DNA of 64,000 nt from contig CM036256.1 of the NCBI GenBank assembly GCA_020698575.1, positions 17,685,908 through 17,749,907 on the forward strand. Reading direction: 5' to 3'. Position numbers and translations under genes: made by a program. The notes beneath the pieces are model-generated. The model saw only the letters and a program-made list of their open reading frames with translations, was not told where the DNA came from and did no database searches. The number at the start of each line of letters is the position of its first letter. Within the stretch, counting starts at the first letter, position 1. This stretch comes from Bostrychus sinensis. Its lineage: Eukaryota > Chordata > Actinopteri > Gobiiformes > Eleotridae. Positions 24,130 through 36,330 of the stretch are shown here, one piece after another.

Positions 24130-25740
24130 CAGTGGGGCAAAAAGTATTTAGTCAGAATGTCAAATGCCAAATGTGCAAGTTCTCCCACTTAAAAAGATGA
24201 GAGAGGCCTGAAATTTTCATCATAGGTATACCTCAACTATGAGAGACAAAATGAGAAAAAAAATCCAGAAAATCACATTGTCTGATTTTTAAAGAATTTA
24301 TTTGCAAATTATGGTGGAAAATAAGTATTTGGTCACCTACAAACAAGCAAGATTTCTGTCTCTCACAGAGCTGTAACTTCTTCTGTAAGAGGCTCCTCTG
24401 TCCTCCACTCGTTACCTGTATTAATGGCACCTGTTTGAACTGGTTATCTATATAAAAGACACCTGTCCATAACCTCAAACAGTCCCACTCCAAACTCCAC
24501 TATGGCCAAGACCAAAGAGCTGTCAAAGAACACCAGAAACAAAATTGTAGACCTGCACCAGGCTGGGAAGACTGAATCTGCAATAGGTAAGCAGCTTGGT
24601 GTGAAGAAATCAACTGTGGGAGCAATTATTAGGAAATGGAAGACATACAAGACCACTGATAATCTCCCTCGATCTGGGGCTCCCCGCAAGATCTCACCCC
24701 GTGGGGTCAAAATGATCACAAGAACGGTGAGCAAAAATCCCAGAACCACACGGGGCGACCTAGTGAATGACCTGCAGAGAGCTGGGACCAAAGTAACAAA
24801 GGCTACCATCAGTAACACACTATGCCGCCAGGGACTCAAATCCTGCAGTGCCAGACGTGTCCCCCTGCTAAAGCCAGTACATGTGCAGGCCCATCTGAAG
24901 TTTGCTAGAGAGCATTTGGATGATCCATAAGAAGATTGGGAGAATGTCATATGGTCAGATGAAACCAAAATAGAACTTTTTGATAAAAACTCTACTCGTG
25001 GTGTTTGGAGGAGAAAGAATGCTGAGTCGCATCCAAAGAACACCATACCTACTGTAAAGCATGGGGGTGGAAATCATGCTTTGGGGCTGTTTTTCAGCAA
25101 AGGGACCAGGACGACTGATCCGTGTAAAGGAAAGAATGAATGGGGCCATGTATCGTCAGATTTTGAGTGAAAACCTCCTTCCATCAGCAAGGGCATTGAA
25201 GATGAAATGTGGCTGGGTCTTTCAGCATGACAATGATCCCAAACACACTGCCCGGGTAACGAAGGAGTGGCTTCGTAAGAAGCATTTCAAGGTCCTGGAG
25301 TGGCCTAGCCAGTCTCCAGATCTCAACCCCATAGAAAATCTTTGGAGGGAGTTGAAAGTCCGTGTTGCCCAGCGACAGCCCCAAAACATCACTGCTCTAG
25401 AGGAGATTTGCATGGAGGAATGGGCCAAAATACCAGCAACAGTTTGTGAAAACCTTGTGAAGACTTACAGAAAACATTTGACCTTTGTCATTGCCAACAA
25501 AGGGTATATAACAAAGTATTGAGATGAACTTTTGTTATTGGACCAAATACTTATTTTCCACCATAATTTGCAAATAAATTCTTTAAAAATCAGACAATGT
25601 GATTTTCTGGATTTTTTTTTTCTCATTTTGTCTCTCATAGTTGAGGTATACCTATGATGAAAATTACAAGCCTCTCTTATCTTTTTAAGTGGAAGAACTT
25701 GCACAATTGGTGGCTGACTAAATACTTTTTTGCCCCATTG
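24130..25740 (+). mobile_element. Tc1-like transposon, full length, 1611 bp
   Basis: Terminal inverted repeats of about 205 bp (24130-24337 and 25535-25740) begin CAGTGGGGCAAAAAG on the left and, reverse-complemented, CAATGGGGCAAAAAAG on the right. Both are flanked by TA (24128-24129, 25741-25742), the Tc1/mariner target duplication. The arms are nearly identical, pointing to a fairly recent insertion. A single transposase gene lies between them and is inactivated. Confidence 0.95.
24502..25522 (+). pseudogene. Tc1-like DDE transposase, one stop and one frameshift
   Basis: A transposase of this family binds the inverted repeats and cuts and pastes the element at TA. The start is the ATG at 24502 ('MAKTKELSKNTRNKIVDLHQ'), giving an N-terminal paired-like helix-turn-helix region (about residues 1-60) and a basic linker 'GAPRKIS'. 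A TAA at 24928-24930 interrupts the frame after 'HLDDP'. The frame resumes with 'WSDETK' (first catalytic Asp at 24958-24960) and then shifts near 25066-25072. The second part (25061-25522) carries 'HDNDPKHT' (second Asp, 25229-25231) and 'SPDLNPIENLW' (Glu, 25334-25336), with 34 residues between them, so the catalytic triad is DD34E. All three catalytic codons survive, but the gene cannot make a full protein as it stands. A long antisense frame (24444-25046) is its shadow. Confidence 0.93.
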
Positions 25741-25742
25741 TA

Positions 25743-26282
25743 AATGAGGTACCAAAAATTGCCTAGTTTCTTTCTGTCATTGTCATCAGCACCATGGCCA
25801 CCTCATTGCTGCATCTCACTGCCTTTTTGTAAGACTAATGACCGTTTGATGATGTACTAGCTCTGGGTTAGGGCTCTCTCTAAAGCCCTGCCTTCATCTA
25901 TCAACAGTGCACCTTGTGCGTCCATAGGGGAGCATGGGCTTTCTTTGTTAAAGGTGAGGGTCAAAAGTGCCTCCAAAGACCGAATGGACACGCAGAGACT
26001 GAAAATCAGAGGGCAGACATGTTCAGATTATGGTTTTACTTATGTGGGACTTTTGGTGTGTTTCTAATGCTGTGTAAGGTTGCCTCTCTGACATATACAA
26101 TTGGACTGGTTATATCTAGTTTAATCGTACAATGACCGAATATGGTCAATAGATTGAATGGACAGTTCCTTCATTAAAATAAACCTTACCTAACTACAAG
26201 CAATCAAAGAGTACAGACCACTGCCAAAGCATTGGTCTTATCTTGCAATGGTAAAGACATACTGCCCAAAACTGAAAGGGAA
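25743..26282. other. non-coding stretch, nothing recognised
   Basis: No supported exon, RNA gene or repeat. Confidence 0.45.
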
Positions 26283-26345
26283 GGGAAACTGAGGTCTTCT
26301 AGTTCATGGGTAAAGGTGCTATCCATTAAGCCACAAAGCCCTTAA
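26283..26345 (-). repeat. tRNA-like SINE fragment
   Basis: 'gaggtcttctagttcatggg' and 'taaaggtgctatccattaag' are the reverse complement of the repeated tRNA-like phrase (compare 48995 and 62160). Confidence 0.45.
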
Positions 26346-28278
26346 ATTTCACAATGGTATTTTTTTTTTTTTATTTACCCCTTGTGGTAGGAAATGTTAT
26401 ATTCTGGGACATATATAATTTTATGGCACATATTTTTTTAAATATCCTGGATCCAGACAGTGCTATGGGCTAATAATTTCTTCCTCCTTCCTTCCTTTCC
26501 AGTAGCATGGCGACAGACTACTTCTTTTTCTATTTTATACAAAGAATTATTCTGGTACTGCTTGGTTTGAGTTTGAGGCAGAGCAACCAGAGACATAAGC
26601 AGAGGGATGAACAGAGGTGAGAGAAGTTTTAAAATTCACTCTGCATTATCCGGCTCCTTTGTGGTTATTTCTGATAGGAGATATCTTCTGCTTTTGCATG
26701 ACATACTGCAGTTAAATGGCTGTGATAGGCTGGTATCAACTCAAGCGACTGAAAATGACTCTCAGCTGGGGATTCAGGCTCGAGGGTCTGGATCCTGAAA
26801 ATACCATCAAAAGACAACCATTATTTTTCAGATATCTTGCTAACTAATAAGTCTTAAATAGTTACAAATCTCAGCCACAGTGAACACATTAACTGGGACC
26901 TACCACTACTACAGGGTCATGGAAACCTAAGCAGTGACAAAGTGGGGGTCGGTAGGGCTGTAGAACACTGGAGGTTCAGGTGAGAAAAATACAGCTGATG
27001 AAGACAGAGCAAGAGGTTAAAAACCTAAAAAAAAAAAAAAAAAAAAAAAGACCAGGAAGGTTGATGGAAAGCTAGTCCAATTCCTGCCTTTTCAATTTAG
27101 CCGAGCTGCCATCCCTCTGCTGATTAATGAAGCAGGGGAATGCTGTCTGTCTTTCCTGGGAATTTCACCACTCTGGGCTCAGAGATTGTTCTTTCTGATT
27201 GGCCTATTGGATAGACTATGCTCTTTCCTCCTTAATGGCCTTTATTTTATATTTTGCAGGAGGTCAATTTACCATTGTTAGGTAACCACATTTTGCTGAC
27301 GAAATGGTGAGGTGCAGAGGAAAGGGAAAAGGTAAAGGTAAAACCTACTAAACAAACTGTGTACAAACAACCAGGCGCGCCTCAAGATTTCTAGCCTGGC
27401 GAGCCAGGCACTCTTACTTGCTTTTGGCTAGCAGGACAGTCTGGTTCCCCTCTTGAAGTGAAGCATTTCTTCAGTCTGATTTGAAATTGGCTAATCACAG
27501 CTGTTTATCTGCAGCGTATCTTAGGAAAGCAGGAAGAGCTAACCAAAGTAGTGCTAGCTATCAAGCTAATTTATTAACTTCTCTGGTCTGATTAATGGTG
27601 TTAAGTGCTTCTCTTCATAGAGTGTTGGTTCTGCTGAAGTATTGTGCAGTTCTCTGTGTGATTTTTTTCTTTGTCTTGTTGCCATTTTAAGAACAGTTAA
27701 ATCTCATTGACATCCAATATAACAAACACATAAAAAACCCTTTTTCCACAAGTCTTTGTACACTTGGCTTCTGCTGCTGTCCCCGTTCAGAAATAAGTAC
27801 AGAACTGCTCATAATACCCCATATGCTGGTGTTTAATAAAAAAAAATAAAAATAAAAAAAAAAAAACTGCAAGAAACCATGTTTATTTGGGTCAGCTGTG
27901 CACTGCTTATGTCCCGCCTTTTGTTTCTGATTGGTTACAGACTAGGCCTGTCATTGTTCCACCACAGAAACTAAATGTTACTGAAGGGGTACCAGACTAA
28001 CTTCTTTGTATATAGGAAAAAAGGTTTGTCTGGCAGCCCAGGCTACAAAATTTCAGGAGAGGGTGACGGTGCAAGGGCTTATGTGTGTAAGGGCTTATGT
28101 CTCCCAGCGCAGTGACTCTTTTCTCAGGCCATACTGTGCATGTGCTCGCTCACAGATCCATGCAAGTCATAGATGTTGCTACATCAGCTCTCCAGCCAAC
28201 AAAGCCAACAAACTCACTCTGTGCAGTGGGACAATGGTATTGCAACAGGCTCTGTTAATTATGATTATGATTAATACA

Positions 28279-28331
<53 letters not shown>

Positions 28332-29390
28332 AAACATATTTATAGCCAGTAACAACTTGTGTTGTTAAATTCTAAAGTTCAGAAGTACATAAAATTGCAT
28401 TATTTATACTCTATAAGACAAAATCATTTACAAACACATTTTAGGCATTAAGCAAGACATTGATCTAATAATTGTATCGGGATAATTCCAAAAAACATTG
28501 AGATCTTAATGTTTGTCAATATTGCTCACCCCTAAATGGGCTGTATGTAAAAGCTGGAGTGATAATCTGATTTAGACACCTTGATGTTGCAAAAACATAA
28601 AGGTGATTGCATCTCTCAATTAAGTGCTATATTCTTGTTTTTAGAATCAGACCAATAATATTTACTACTCTGTGTGCTTGGATACCTCTTTCTCATTTGG
28701 AATATGACTCATTCAGTTAATATTAGCATTTAGATAATTAGTGTCAATTACTTCTAAAACTTCAGTCTCAATTTATTGTAATAGTTGTATATTATGGAAG
28801 TTAAAATGGCTCTGTCTAGTGATCCTGTTAACTACTTGGCATCCACAGTACAATTATTCAAAATAATTTTCACCTTTTGACATCATGCAAAATCACATTT
28901 GTTTTAGTGACACCTTTTAGTGCCATTTAAGCTAACATGAATACCAGCCATAGTCTACCTAAATTATTTCCTGCCTATTATATGTCAGGGTTTTTTACAA
29001 GACAGGAAGGAAGCCTGAGAGTCATGTGTGCCCATGAAATCACTTACCTTTCAGTCAAACACCACAACAGGTAGGCCTATATTCCAAGTTTATGCACTAA
29101 TCAAGTTTTTTTCACATAAAGTTGGCCCTGAGCATCAATGTGACCTGCATTTAGAGACAAAGTAGCATCTTACCTGTTTGTTTTAGGAGCAATGACATGA
29201 GAGTGAGGGCAGGGACCACCATCTGGTGCTGTGAGCTTTTTCATCTCTGGCGGCACGGTCAAACCAGGACAGTACCTTTGCTTACTACAAGAAAAGTGCA
29301 GATTTAGTTGCTCTAATTTTCATGTTTACGGTAGGTCATTGAACATGTTATGTGCCCAAGCTGGTCTAGGGGTTGTTTGGGCACGAACAA
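26346..29390. other. 3-kb non-coding stretch with simple repeats
   Basis: It holds poly(A) runs near 27028-27048 and 27838-27865 and a TTA microsatellite (28279-28331). A 120-codon frame at 28006-28368 is extended by the microsatellite into poly-Ile and is not a credible gene. No exon or clear mobile element was recognised. Confidence 0.5.
28279..28331. repeat. (ATT)n microsatellite
   Basis: About 17 uninterrupted ATT/TTA units. Confidence 0.95.
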
Positions 29391-29682
29391 TGTGGTAAAG
29401 GGACAGAAAAACTAGAAAATGGTGAATATGCACAAAAAAAGATAAGGTTTATTTACCAAAAAGGTAACTATAAAGAATAACAAAGTATTGAAATGGAAAC
29501 TAATCTAAACAAAATAGGCTATAAATCGGGACCCAATGGCTGCAGAGTTGTGGCGGTGTCTGCCTTTTAACTACGGCTGATGGCCAACTATGGTCAGCTG
29601 TACCGATCAGCTGGCAGTCACCTGCACAGAGAGAGGGCGGGGCACAACAAAACAAAGAGCTGACTGCACAAGGGCCATAACA
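29391..29682 (-). mobile_element. candidate solo LTR, about 292 bp
   Basis: On the minus strand it starts TGTTATGGCCC and ends CTTTACCACA, with a TATA-like 'ttaaaag' near 29570 and 'aataaa' near 29450 in LTR order. What follows ('ttgttcgtgcccaaacaacc') could be a primer-binding-site region. No coding region, second LTR or target duplication was found. Confidence 0.35.
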
Positions 29683-30079
29683 GAACCTATATCATTTACA
29701 CTTTTTAAACTGCAATCATATTCAGTCAAAATGTTTACAGATCATAAAAAAGTTATCCTGTGTTTTAACTTGAATTCCCCGATTACTTTGAATAATATAA
29801 AATGTAGCAGAAATCTTAATGTAAATGAAGATGAAGATCTATATTTGCAGATCTCTCCACAGGACAGATGACCTGATACTGTCCACACGGCCTCCTTAAG
29901 TCAGCCCCCTGGCTCCAATTAAAGCTTTTGACGTGTCATAAGCCTGTCACAGCACATAGATAAACTCTAACAAAGTTCAGAGGTACACTTGAAATGTCAA
30001 AACACTGCATTTTTAGGAAAACACTGCATGTAGTCTTCTCTTATTTGCATGTACTGGAGGCTTTCCCAGTAACTATGGG
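29683..30079. other. non-coding stretch, nothing recognised
   Basis: Short AT-rich frames only. Confidence 0.45.
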
Positions 30080-30325
30080 CCTTAAGGGGGAACACCTTGG
30101 ACAGTGGCCAGTTAGTCGCAGGGCTGACAGAGTCATACACAGAAGACTATTCACTCTCACATTCATTCACTAGGGGCAATTTAGATTCACCAGTTCACTT
30201 ACACATGCATGTCTTTGGATAGTGGGAAGAAGTCAGAGTACCTACAAAGAGGCCATAGTAACACTGGGAGGACAGGCAGACTCCACCCAGAACAGTAAGA
30301 GCCAGCCTGACAAGCTCCTTGTAAA
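30080..30325 (-). mobile_element. degenerate V-SINE-like SINE
   Basis: On the minus strand it carries 'gggtggagtctgcctgtcct', 'atccaaagacatgcatgtgt' and 'gaatctaaattgcccctagt', matching the core of the SINE at 6203-6492. The tRNA-like head is decayed. Confidence 0.6.
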
Positions 30326-31114
30326 AATATAAATGTAACTTTGTGGTACCGATCATGTGTGTAAATGTGCCCATGGAACCGACAAAGCCAAGAGTGGTGA
30401 CAAGCCTTGGCTGCTGAATTCCCTAAAAGTGAATATTTTATAGTATTAATGAGTCTCATTTGGACCAACTGTCAGCTGTTAAAGTCAGAGAGCGTGATTA
30501 ACCCTGACATTGGAGGGTCAAAAAGTATGGCACGGCCATTCTAATGTTTACTGACTGATCTTTATAACACATTTTCAGGTATGGAATTAAAATATGGAAT
30601 TAAAATATAGCTACAACTTGTAACATAATTATCTTGTGCTGGAATCTGCTTTATGCATAGAATCATAAAAATAACTAAATGCTAGCTTCTCAGGTACTTA
30701 AGTGCCCTCCAGGACCAGGACTGATCATCAGAGTTGAATTAAAATGACCTGGCGTGGGTTGGTGACAGAAATTATTATTCCCTTTTTTTTAGTGGACAGT
30801 GAAACTTTGGGAAGGCTTTCTGAGCAAGTGTACAAGACTTCTGTTTTATTTAAAAAAAGAAAAAAGGGCAGTAATAGTAGTAAAGCTTTTGTGACTTTGG
30901 TGTGTATTATTACCAAGCTATTGAAAAGAAAGAAAGGGTTACTAGTTGTTAAACCTAATTCACTCCAACTTTCCACATCTTTATTTTTGAAAGGCCACAG
31001 ACATTAAAATGATTGACAGACATTTAAATAAACATTTTAAACACTTTGTTCAGTTGTTTACACTCTAGCTCCCTCAGGCCAGCGCTTGATACTGGTTCTT
31101 TTTTACTATTTACC
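30326..31114. other. non-coding stretch, nothing recognised
   Basis: Overlapping sense and antisense frames at 30728-31007 have no recognisable domain. Confidence 0.45.
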
Positions 31115-31545
31115 AGTGGTGGAAAGTAACTAGATATTTTTTTAGAGAGTACCATTAAAAAAATGTGTGTGTGTATACTTTACAATGTACTTTTTATTGG
31201 AAAATGTTACTATTTTTTAGCTTAGCACTGGCTTAGGAGTAAAGTGGGTGGGCCCAGCAGAGCCTTAAAGGGACAGGCATCTTCAGCAAAGAAAAAGTAA
31301 AATTAAAAATTAAAAATTAAACATTTTCAACAAATATAGATTATTTTAAGTTATTAAAACGTGAAATGCTAATGCAAAGGTTTTATTTCAAACAGCTTAA
31401 AAGAAGCACAATATGTCTTCTTTAAGTCAAAAGTACTTTCTACTGAAGTACTTAACTTTCTACTACTTTTGATCAAATTATCATTTTGTTGAATACTTTT
31501 ACTTGTTTAAGAGTACAGATGTCAAGTACTTCTGCATACATACAA
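31115..31545 (+). mobile_element. degenerate hAT-type MITE (CAGTGGTGG type)
   Basis: It starts CAGTGGTGGAAAGTAACTAG, the same terminus as the element at 40396. The right part is rich in 'aagtactt/cttttacttg' words. A clear right end and duplication were not found. Confidence 0.45.
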
Positions 31546-32299
31546 CTTACTTCAACAATCACATTAATGGATATAATAACTCTTGTTTTGCTATGTGGTT
31601 TTGTGATTTCATGTATTGCCAGGCTAACTTCTTGCATTTTTCAAAGAGAAGACACGTTAGGCTGGGTTTGCTTTCATGAATGAAAAAGAACAAACACAGT
31701 TGCTTGTTTTGTTCTTTTTCTGGTTGTTTGTTTTTTGGACTTTGAAATGACATTGGACAGTCTCTGTATCCGAACTGTCATCTCCATGGCCTCAGTGTGG
31801 ACGGTTTCATACACCTCCAGACCTTTTCATTGGAGTAAAATAAGAACCACATTTTGAGTTGAAATGTGGAAATCCCAAAGGCAGATTGTCATGAAATGTA
31901 ACAGCGGCATTCATTTATTCCTAGAGGACCTGGGGAGTTTGCAGTGCTCTACGTGCCATGTGGATGAAAAATGTTGAATATTATTGAGAAACACACGGAT
32001 ATAGCACAAATAATTTAAACCCTCATGTGAAAACTGATGGAAACTGATTATTCAGTAACGTGTTGGATCTTATGGGCTGTCAGTTCTCAATTACACTGTG
32101 GTTTATGATCACAATACCAGGAGTCAGGAGTAATCACAGGGCAGTCTGCCAGAAACTGCAATCACTTCAGTCCAGTCGGTTTGGCATAAATATGCTGGGG
32201 TTCTGAAATATTGATCTTTTTATAATTAAGTCAGTCGAAAAAGTCATGATTAAAGTGACCTCACCAACACAAGTTGTGATTTGACTCGACCTTATGTCT
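31546..32299. other. non-coding stretch, nothing recognised
   Basis: No supported exon, RNA gene or repeat boundary. Confidence 0.45.
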
Positions 32300-33870
32300 T
32301 AATGCCTTGATTTGGACTCAAGTCATTGTTTTGAGGGACTCAGACTTGGGACCGTCTCGTCTCAGAGTCCAGGACTTGTGACTCAGCTCAGACTTTTGAA
32401 CTGATGTCTGGGACTGGGACTTAGACTCGAACTTGGGGACTGAGGACTCCGTCTTAGGCATCACTTGGACTTGGATTTGGGTTACCACTGAAAGCAGCGG
32501 CAGTGCTGCACTAGGGCTGTGCTTAAAGAATCGATATGGGGATATATCAAGTACTTCCAGACAATACACGTATCTATATGCATGCTACTGTATTGATACA
32601 GCTGTTTTGAAGCTGTTCCCTAAGGTGCCGTACACATTTCTGCCATAGGTGGCAGCACCACAGCACACAACAGCAGCATGCGTCTAGTAAACAAACATGG
32701 AGGGGCACGGTGTTTTTTCAGTCAGCAAAGCTTGAGGAGAATTGTCAACTCTGGACTTTAAAACACCAAGGAATCAGGAGTAAGACATGGCTCATGCAGT
32801 TTGTAGGTTCTGCAGTGAAGTAACGCTACAGATCTCTGTCTTCACACAAGACACGACGCTGATTGCCGCTAGCAACAGGTAACGTTATCACAACACAGAG
32901 CCAACGTGTGTCACACAAGAGGAGAGAGTCCGGGGGCCGCGGGGGGAGCGGGGTTTGACGCCTAATTAGCGCAGCTGCTAGCAGCGCAAAGCTAACAAAT
33001 ACAAGAGCAGAGTTCTTCGCAGTGACGGCAGTTTAAGCGCTCATATTATCCTACACTTACTCGATCTAACGCACAACTTAACTATACGGAGAAAAGTGAA
33101 GCACAAACAAGTTGTGGCGCACGGCGTGCTGGCCACCGTAATATCTACTGCTGCATACAAACAGCAGATCGCTCCGGACATAGCACCAGGGGCCTCCAAG
33201 GATACCCTCCGGGTGTGAAAAGTGGGGGATTGCGTACAAACAACAAGCCTCTCCTGAAGATTTCAGGAGAAGGTCCGGGTGATGGCGTGTGTTTGTGAAG
33301 GGCAACTGAGAGAGAACAACGTTACTGATCCTCTTGTGTCTAACTTGGCATGCAATAATCACTGCATCCAAGGTACAGAGAGAGTATGCTCCACTGCTGG
33401 GGACACTACAGCTCAACATGTAGATACATTTGTTTCTTCACAAAAACATGACAAGACAGGCTAGATAAGCCATAGCTGCTAGTTAAGTCTATAAGGTTAT
33501 ATTAAAGCTTGTTAAAATGTGTATTATTTTATGTACCAATGTCTGTTATTGTCATGTCAGTTGGCATGTATCGGGATATGTATCCTATCATGACCCCTGT
33601 ATAGGGATATGTATTATATCATAAGGATTATTGGAAATACACAGCCCTACGCTGCACTATATTTAAGTCTAAGCAAACCCACTCAGCCTCATAAGTAGAA
33701 TAATTACGCCCCTTGGACTTGGACTCACCTTCAGTTCATTGGACTTGACTTTGACTCAACTTCAATAGTTTTGGACTGGACTCTGCACTTGGACTTGGAC
33801 CAGTCTTCAGTGACTCAGACTTAGCCTGGGACTCTATCACAGAGGACTCAAGAGTGACTTTGTCTCGAAA
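32300..33870. repeat. degenerate ACTTGG/GACTC-rich array, split by a hAT element
   Basis: The two parts (32300-32503 and 33658-33870) are made of loosely repeated words such as 'ggacttggactc', 'gactcagacttggga' and 'cacttggacttgga'. They form one array once the 1.1-kb insertion at 32512-33649 is removed. A similar array lies in the opsin intron at 43430-43745. Confidence 0.65.
32512..33649. mobile_element. hAT-type non-autonomous element, 1138 bp
   Basis: It has perfect 10-bp ends TAGGGCTGTG and CACAGCCCTA. The flanking octamers tgctgcac (32504-32511) and cgctgcac (33650-33657) match at 7 of 8. The left subterminal region has 'gaatcgatatggggatatat' and the right side 'gtatcgggatatgtatcc'. 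A GC- and CpG-rich internal block (about 32870-33000) may be the remnant promoter or 5' region of an autonomous parent. No transposase domain was recognised. Confidence 0.75.
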
Positions 33871-34489
33871 ACTGGTGACTATGGAATTAGGACAGCAAGG
33901 CCCATGAGAAAACAATAGTTAGTACTAGTATTAGTTTGCTTGTTTGTATGTTCTTTGATTTCCTTGATTTACATACATTTATTGTACATAATAAACCAGC
34001 TTGCAACAGAATCTTTTTTTTTTTTACCTCCTTGATGGATTGTGATAGTAAAGAGGAACAGTAAAATGTGTGGCTCATCTGTTGTGTACCACATAACAAG
34101 CAGAGTAGTTGAATTTGAGCCAGCTTTCTCCATGTTTTTCCTCTTTATTTTATGAGGATATCTTCTGCAGATAAATTTAGAATATAACATATCTTTTTGA
34201 TTGGCAAGAAATACATTTAAGACTAAAAGGGCTGATGGTCAAAAACTACTTGGACAGACCCTAAGCCAGATGGCCAGACTTTATTGTGTCAGTTAGCTCT
34301 ATGCAGTTTTACAGCCAATTCTGGAGATGTTTCCTAGCACAGCACACCAGGACTTACTGTGTATTGTAAACAATGAAGACCAGAAACCAAGCCATTACCC
34401 TCCATTATCCAAACAGTTCACCAAAACCTGACATTCAGCTCTGGGAACAATGTTAGTTAGTTTTTGGTAAATTTAAGGCTTAATAATTA
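33871..34489. other. non-coding stretch, nothing recognised
   Basis: No supported exon, RNA gene or repeat boundary. Confidence 0.45.
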
Positions 34490-34700
34490 GGCCAGCCACA
34501 GTATCCTGGTGTGTTGCCCATGTTACTGTGAGTTCTCTCCAGGCATTGTGTCTTCCTCCTAATGTGCATTTAATTAATGTGGTGGTGAGTGGTTGTCTAT
34601 TAGAGTACGTCAGCCCTTCAACTAACTGTCCATTTTCCGGGGAGTACCACGTTAAAGGCCCATAGTTGCTAGGATAGGCTCCAGCCACAGAACAAAATAA
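34490..34700 (+). mobile_element. degenerate V-SINE-like SINE
   Basis: 'gtgagttctctccaggcatt' and 'gtgtcttcctcctaatgtgc' resemble the central core, 'gtggtgagtggttgtctatt' the next part, and 'ctaggataggctccagccac' the tail of this SINE group as I recall it. The head is missing. Confidence 0.5.
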
Positions 34701-35700
34701 ATAAAAAATGAAGGAATAATTAAAAGTTGTTCAGCATAAATTATCTCAAAATAGGCTTAATAATTGCACCCATGCTTCAAAACAGGACAATACTAATGTT
34801 TAATGTAAAAAAGAAACATTTATTGAACTGCTCACCTAAAAATATGTAATGTCCTTTTTAGCTTTGGCCTCAGCAAAATTGCAATAAGGAACACAATACC
34901 TCAGTGACAAAAACAGGAGTTGATGAGTTAAAGAAAAAACTACAAAAATGCTCACATCAGCTCCAAATGTAGGGCAGCTTCAATGTCCAGAGATGATGTT
35001 TTTAAAAGAAAGACGTTAAAACATACATTTACATGGCAAACAATACAGTATCTACACAACGTCTTCTCTAAAGCATACTGTAGTTGGCCATGTATCTGTA
35101 TCAGAAATATGAACTTAAACAGTTGAACAATATGATTTGGTGCTCAGAGGCAAGGCACCTGTCTTATGGGCACCCTGAACAGTAAGTTTATTAGTGTTTA
35201 ATCCAACACAGCTAAAACACATGAGGACAGTTGTGATTACTGTCTGGTTTATTATAAAGTGTAGAAAAGACAGAAACAAATTTAAATAACGCTGAGATTG
35301 GAAAGCTTCTGTTTTGGCTTATACCACATTTTTAATGGTACTACATTCATAGATGCTGTCTTTATGTAGAGTGAATAAACAGCCTGACATTACTGCATGT
35401 CTGTGTCCACAGTTGCATAAACAACAGTGCACATGTACAGCCCTCAGACCAAGAGTAACTCCCAACATGCAGCTAGTCTTTATTACCAAATAATGCAAGA
35501 CTCCTACCAGGACTAGCAGCTATGGCAGCTGCACAACAAACTATTAACATCTTATTAAAAAAACAAAAAAACAATACAATACAACTTGTGCTTGTATCTG
35601 AAGTAGCGTAAACGTCTTTGTAAGATAAACTTGTTTCCAAGTCTGTGGTGGAGTTCACTAATGAATATTACAAAACCAAATACAAACTCTTCTCACTGCT
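34701..35700. other. non-coding stretch downstream of the opsin gene
   Basis: AT-rich with no recognised exon or mobile element. The far 3' untranslated region could extend into it if the poly(A) signal at 35723 is not the one used. Confidence 0.4.
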
Positions 35701-35722
35701 TCATGGTTCAGTTCAGTTTAAT

Positions 35723-35728
35723 TTTATT
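35723..35728 (-). terminator. candidate poly(A) signal of the opsin gene
   Basis: AATAAA on the minus strand, about 315 nt beyond the opsin stop codon. A T/GT-rich stretch ('tttgtatttggttttgtaat') follows about 40-60 nt further on. Position and context fit, but other signals cannot be excluded. Confidence 0.5.
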
Positions 35729-36042
35729 AAAATAAACTGTACAAAGTATTACATTTTGGGCAAAATAAATTATCCTCTTCTCGTGTGTTTGATATCCAGT
35801 GGCATAAAAATAATGTTTTTCCCTTTAAACCCAGAGTTTTAGAAGTATTGACGGTCTTTTGAAGAGGAACACTTTCAGTTTGGACAGATTTTTTAGCTGA
35901 ATTGTGGAGGTACAAAGACCGTCCTTGCCTTTCCTTCTGCGCCATGAGCCAGGTGAAGCCGCCTCCACAGTAAATCCACCAGGCAGGTCGAGGGTCTCAA
36001 AGCATTATGACCTTTGACACTTTACTCCAATAGTTTCAGCTA

Positions 36043-36330
36043 TCAGTAGCCATCAAGGTGAGCTACTAGGGACACCACCACAGGTTTGTTGATGTCTGAA
36101 GAGGGGGGTTTGGTGATGTCATTGGTGGGTTCAAAGGAGGGGCCCAGCTGGGGCACTGTAGCAGCTGGTTGACCCAGAGAAGCAACCATAAAAAGAAAAT
36201 CATTGGTTCTGTGATGTGCTGCACCTGCTCCGCCTTTAAATGCCTTTGTTGCTATTCGGGATGAGCTCTTAGCGCTGGAGCCTCGTCGAGGAATGGTACA
36301 GTGCAGTAATGCCTGGAAACACCTGTAAAA
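36043..36330 (-). CDS. tmtops: TMT-type opsin, terminal exon (helix 8 and C-terminal tail)
   Basis: This exon completes a TMT (teleost multiple tissue) opsin, a ciliary-type, encephalopsin-related photoreceptor expressed outside the retina as well. It opens right after a consensus acceptor ('tgtgcccag' on the minus strand) in phase 0 and encodes 95 residues, then TGA. It begins 'FYRCFQALLHC', the amphipathic helix 8 that follows NPxxY and NKQ, with a cysteine where palmitoylation is usual. A Ser-rich and basic segment follows ('RRGSSAKSSSRIATKAF'), then 'NDFLFMVAS', and the end 'KPVVVSLVAHLDGY' matches the conserved TMT-opsin C-terminus as I remember it. Ser and Thr in the tail are potential receptor-kinase sites (inference). 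The paralogue (TMT-1, -2 or -3) is unresolved. The frame is intact. Confidence 0.9.
   Translation of the reverse strand, partial: FYRCFQALLHCTIPRRGSSAKSSSRIATKAFKGGAGAAHHRTNDFLFMVASLGQPAATVPQLGPSFEPTNDITKPPSSDINKPVVVSLVAHLDGY

Noticed and set aside
24444..25046. 200-codon minus-strand frame
   Set aside because: It is antisense to the Tc1-like transposase coding region and shows no domain of its own.
28006..28368. 120-codon frame ending in poly-Ile
   Set aside because: The length comes from the ATT microsatellite, and the upstream part has no recognisable domain.
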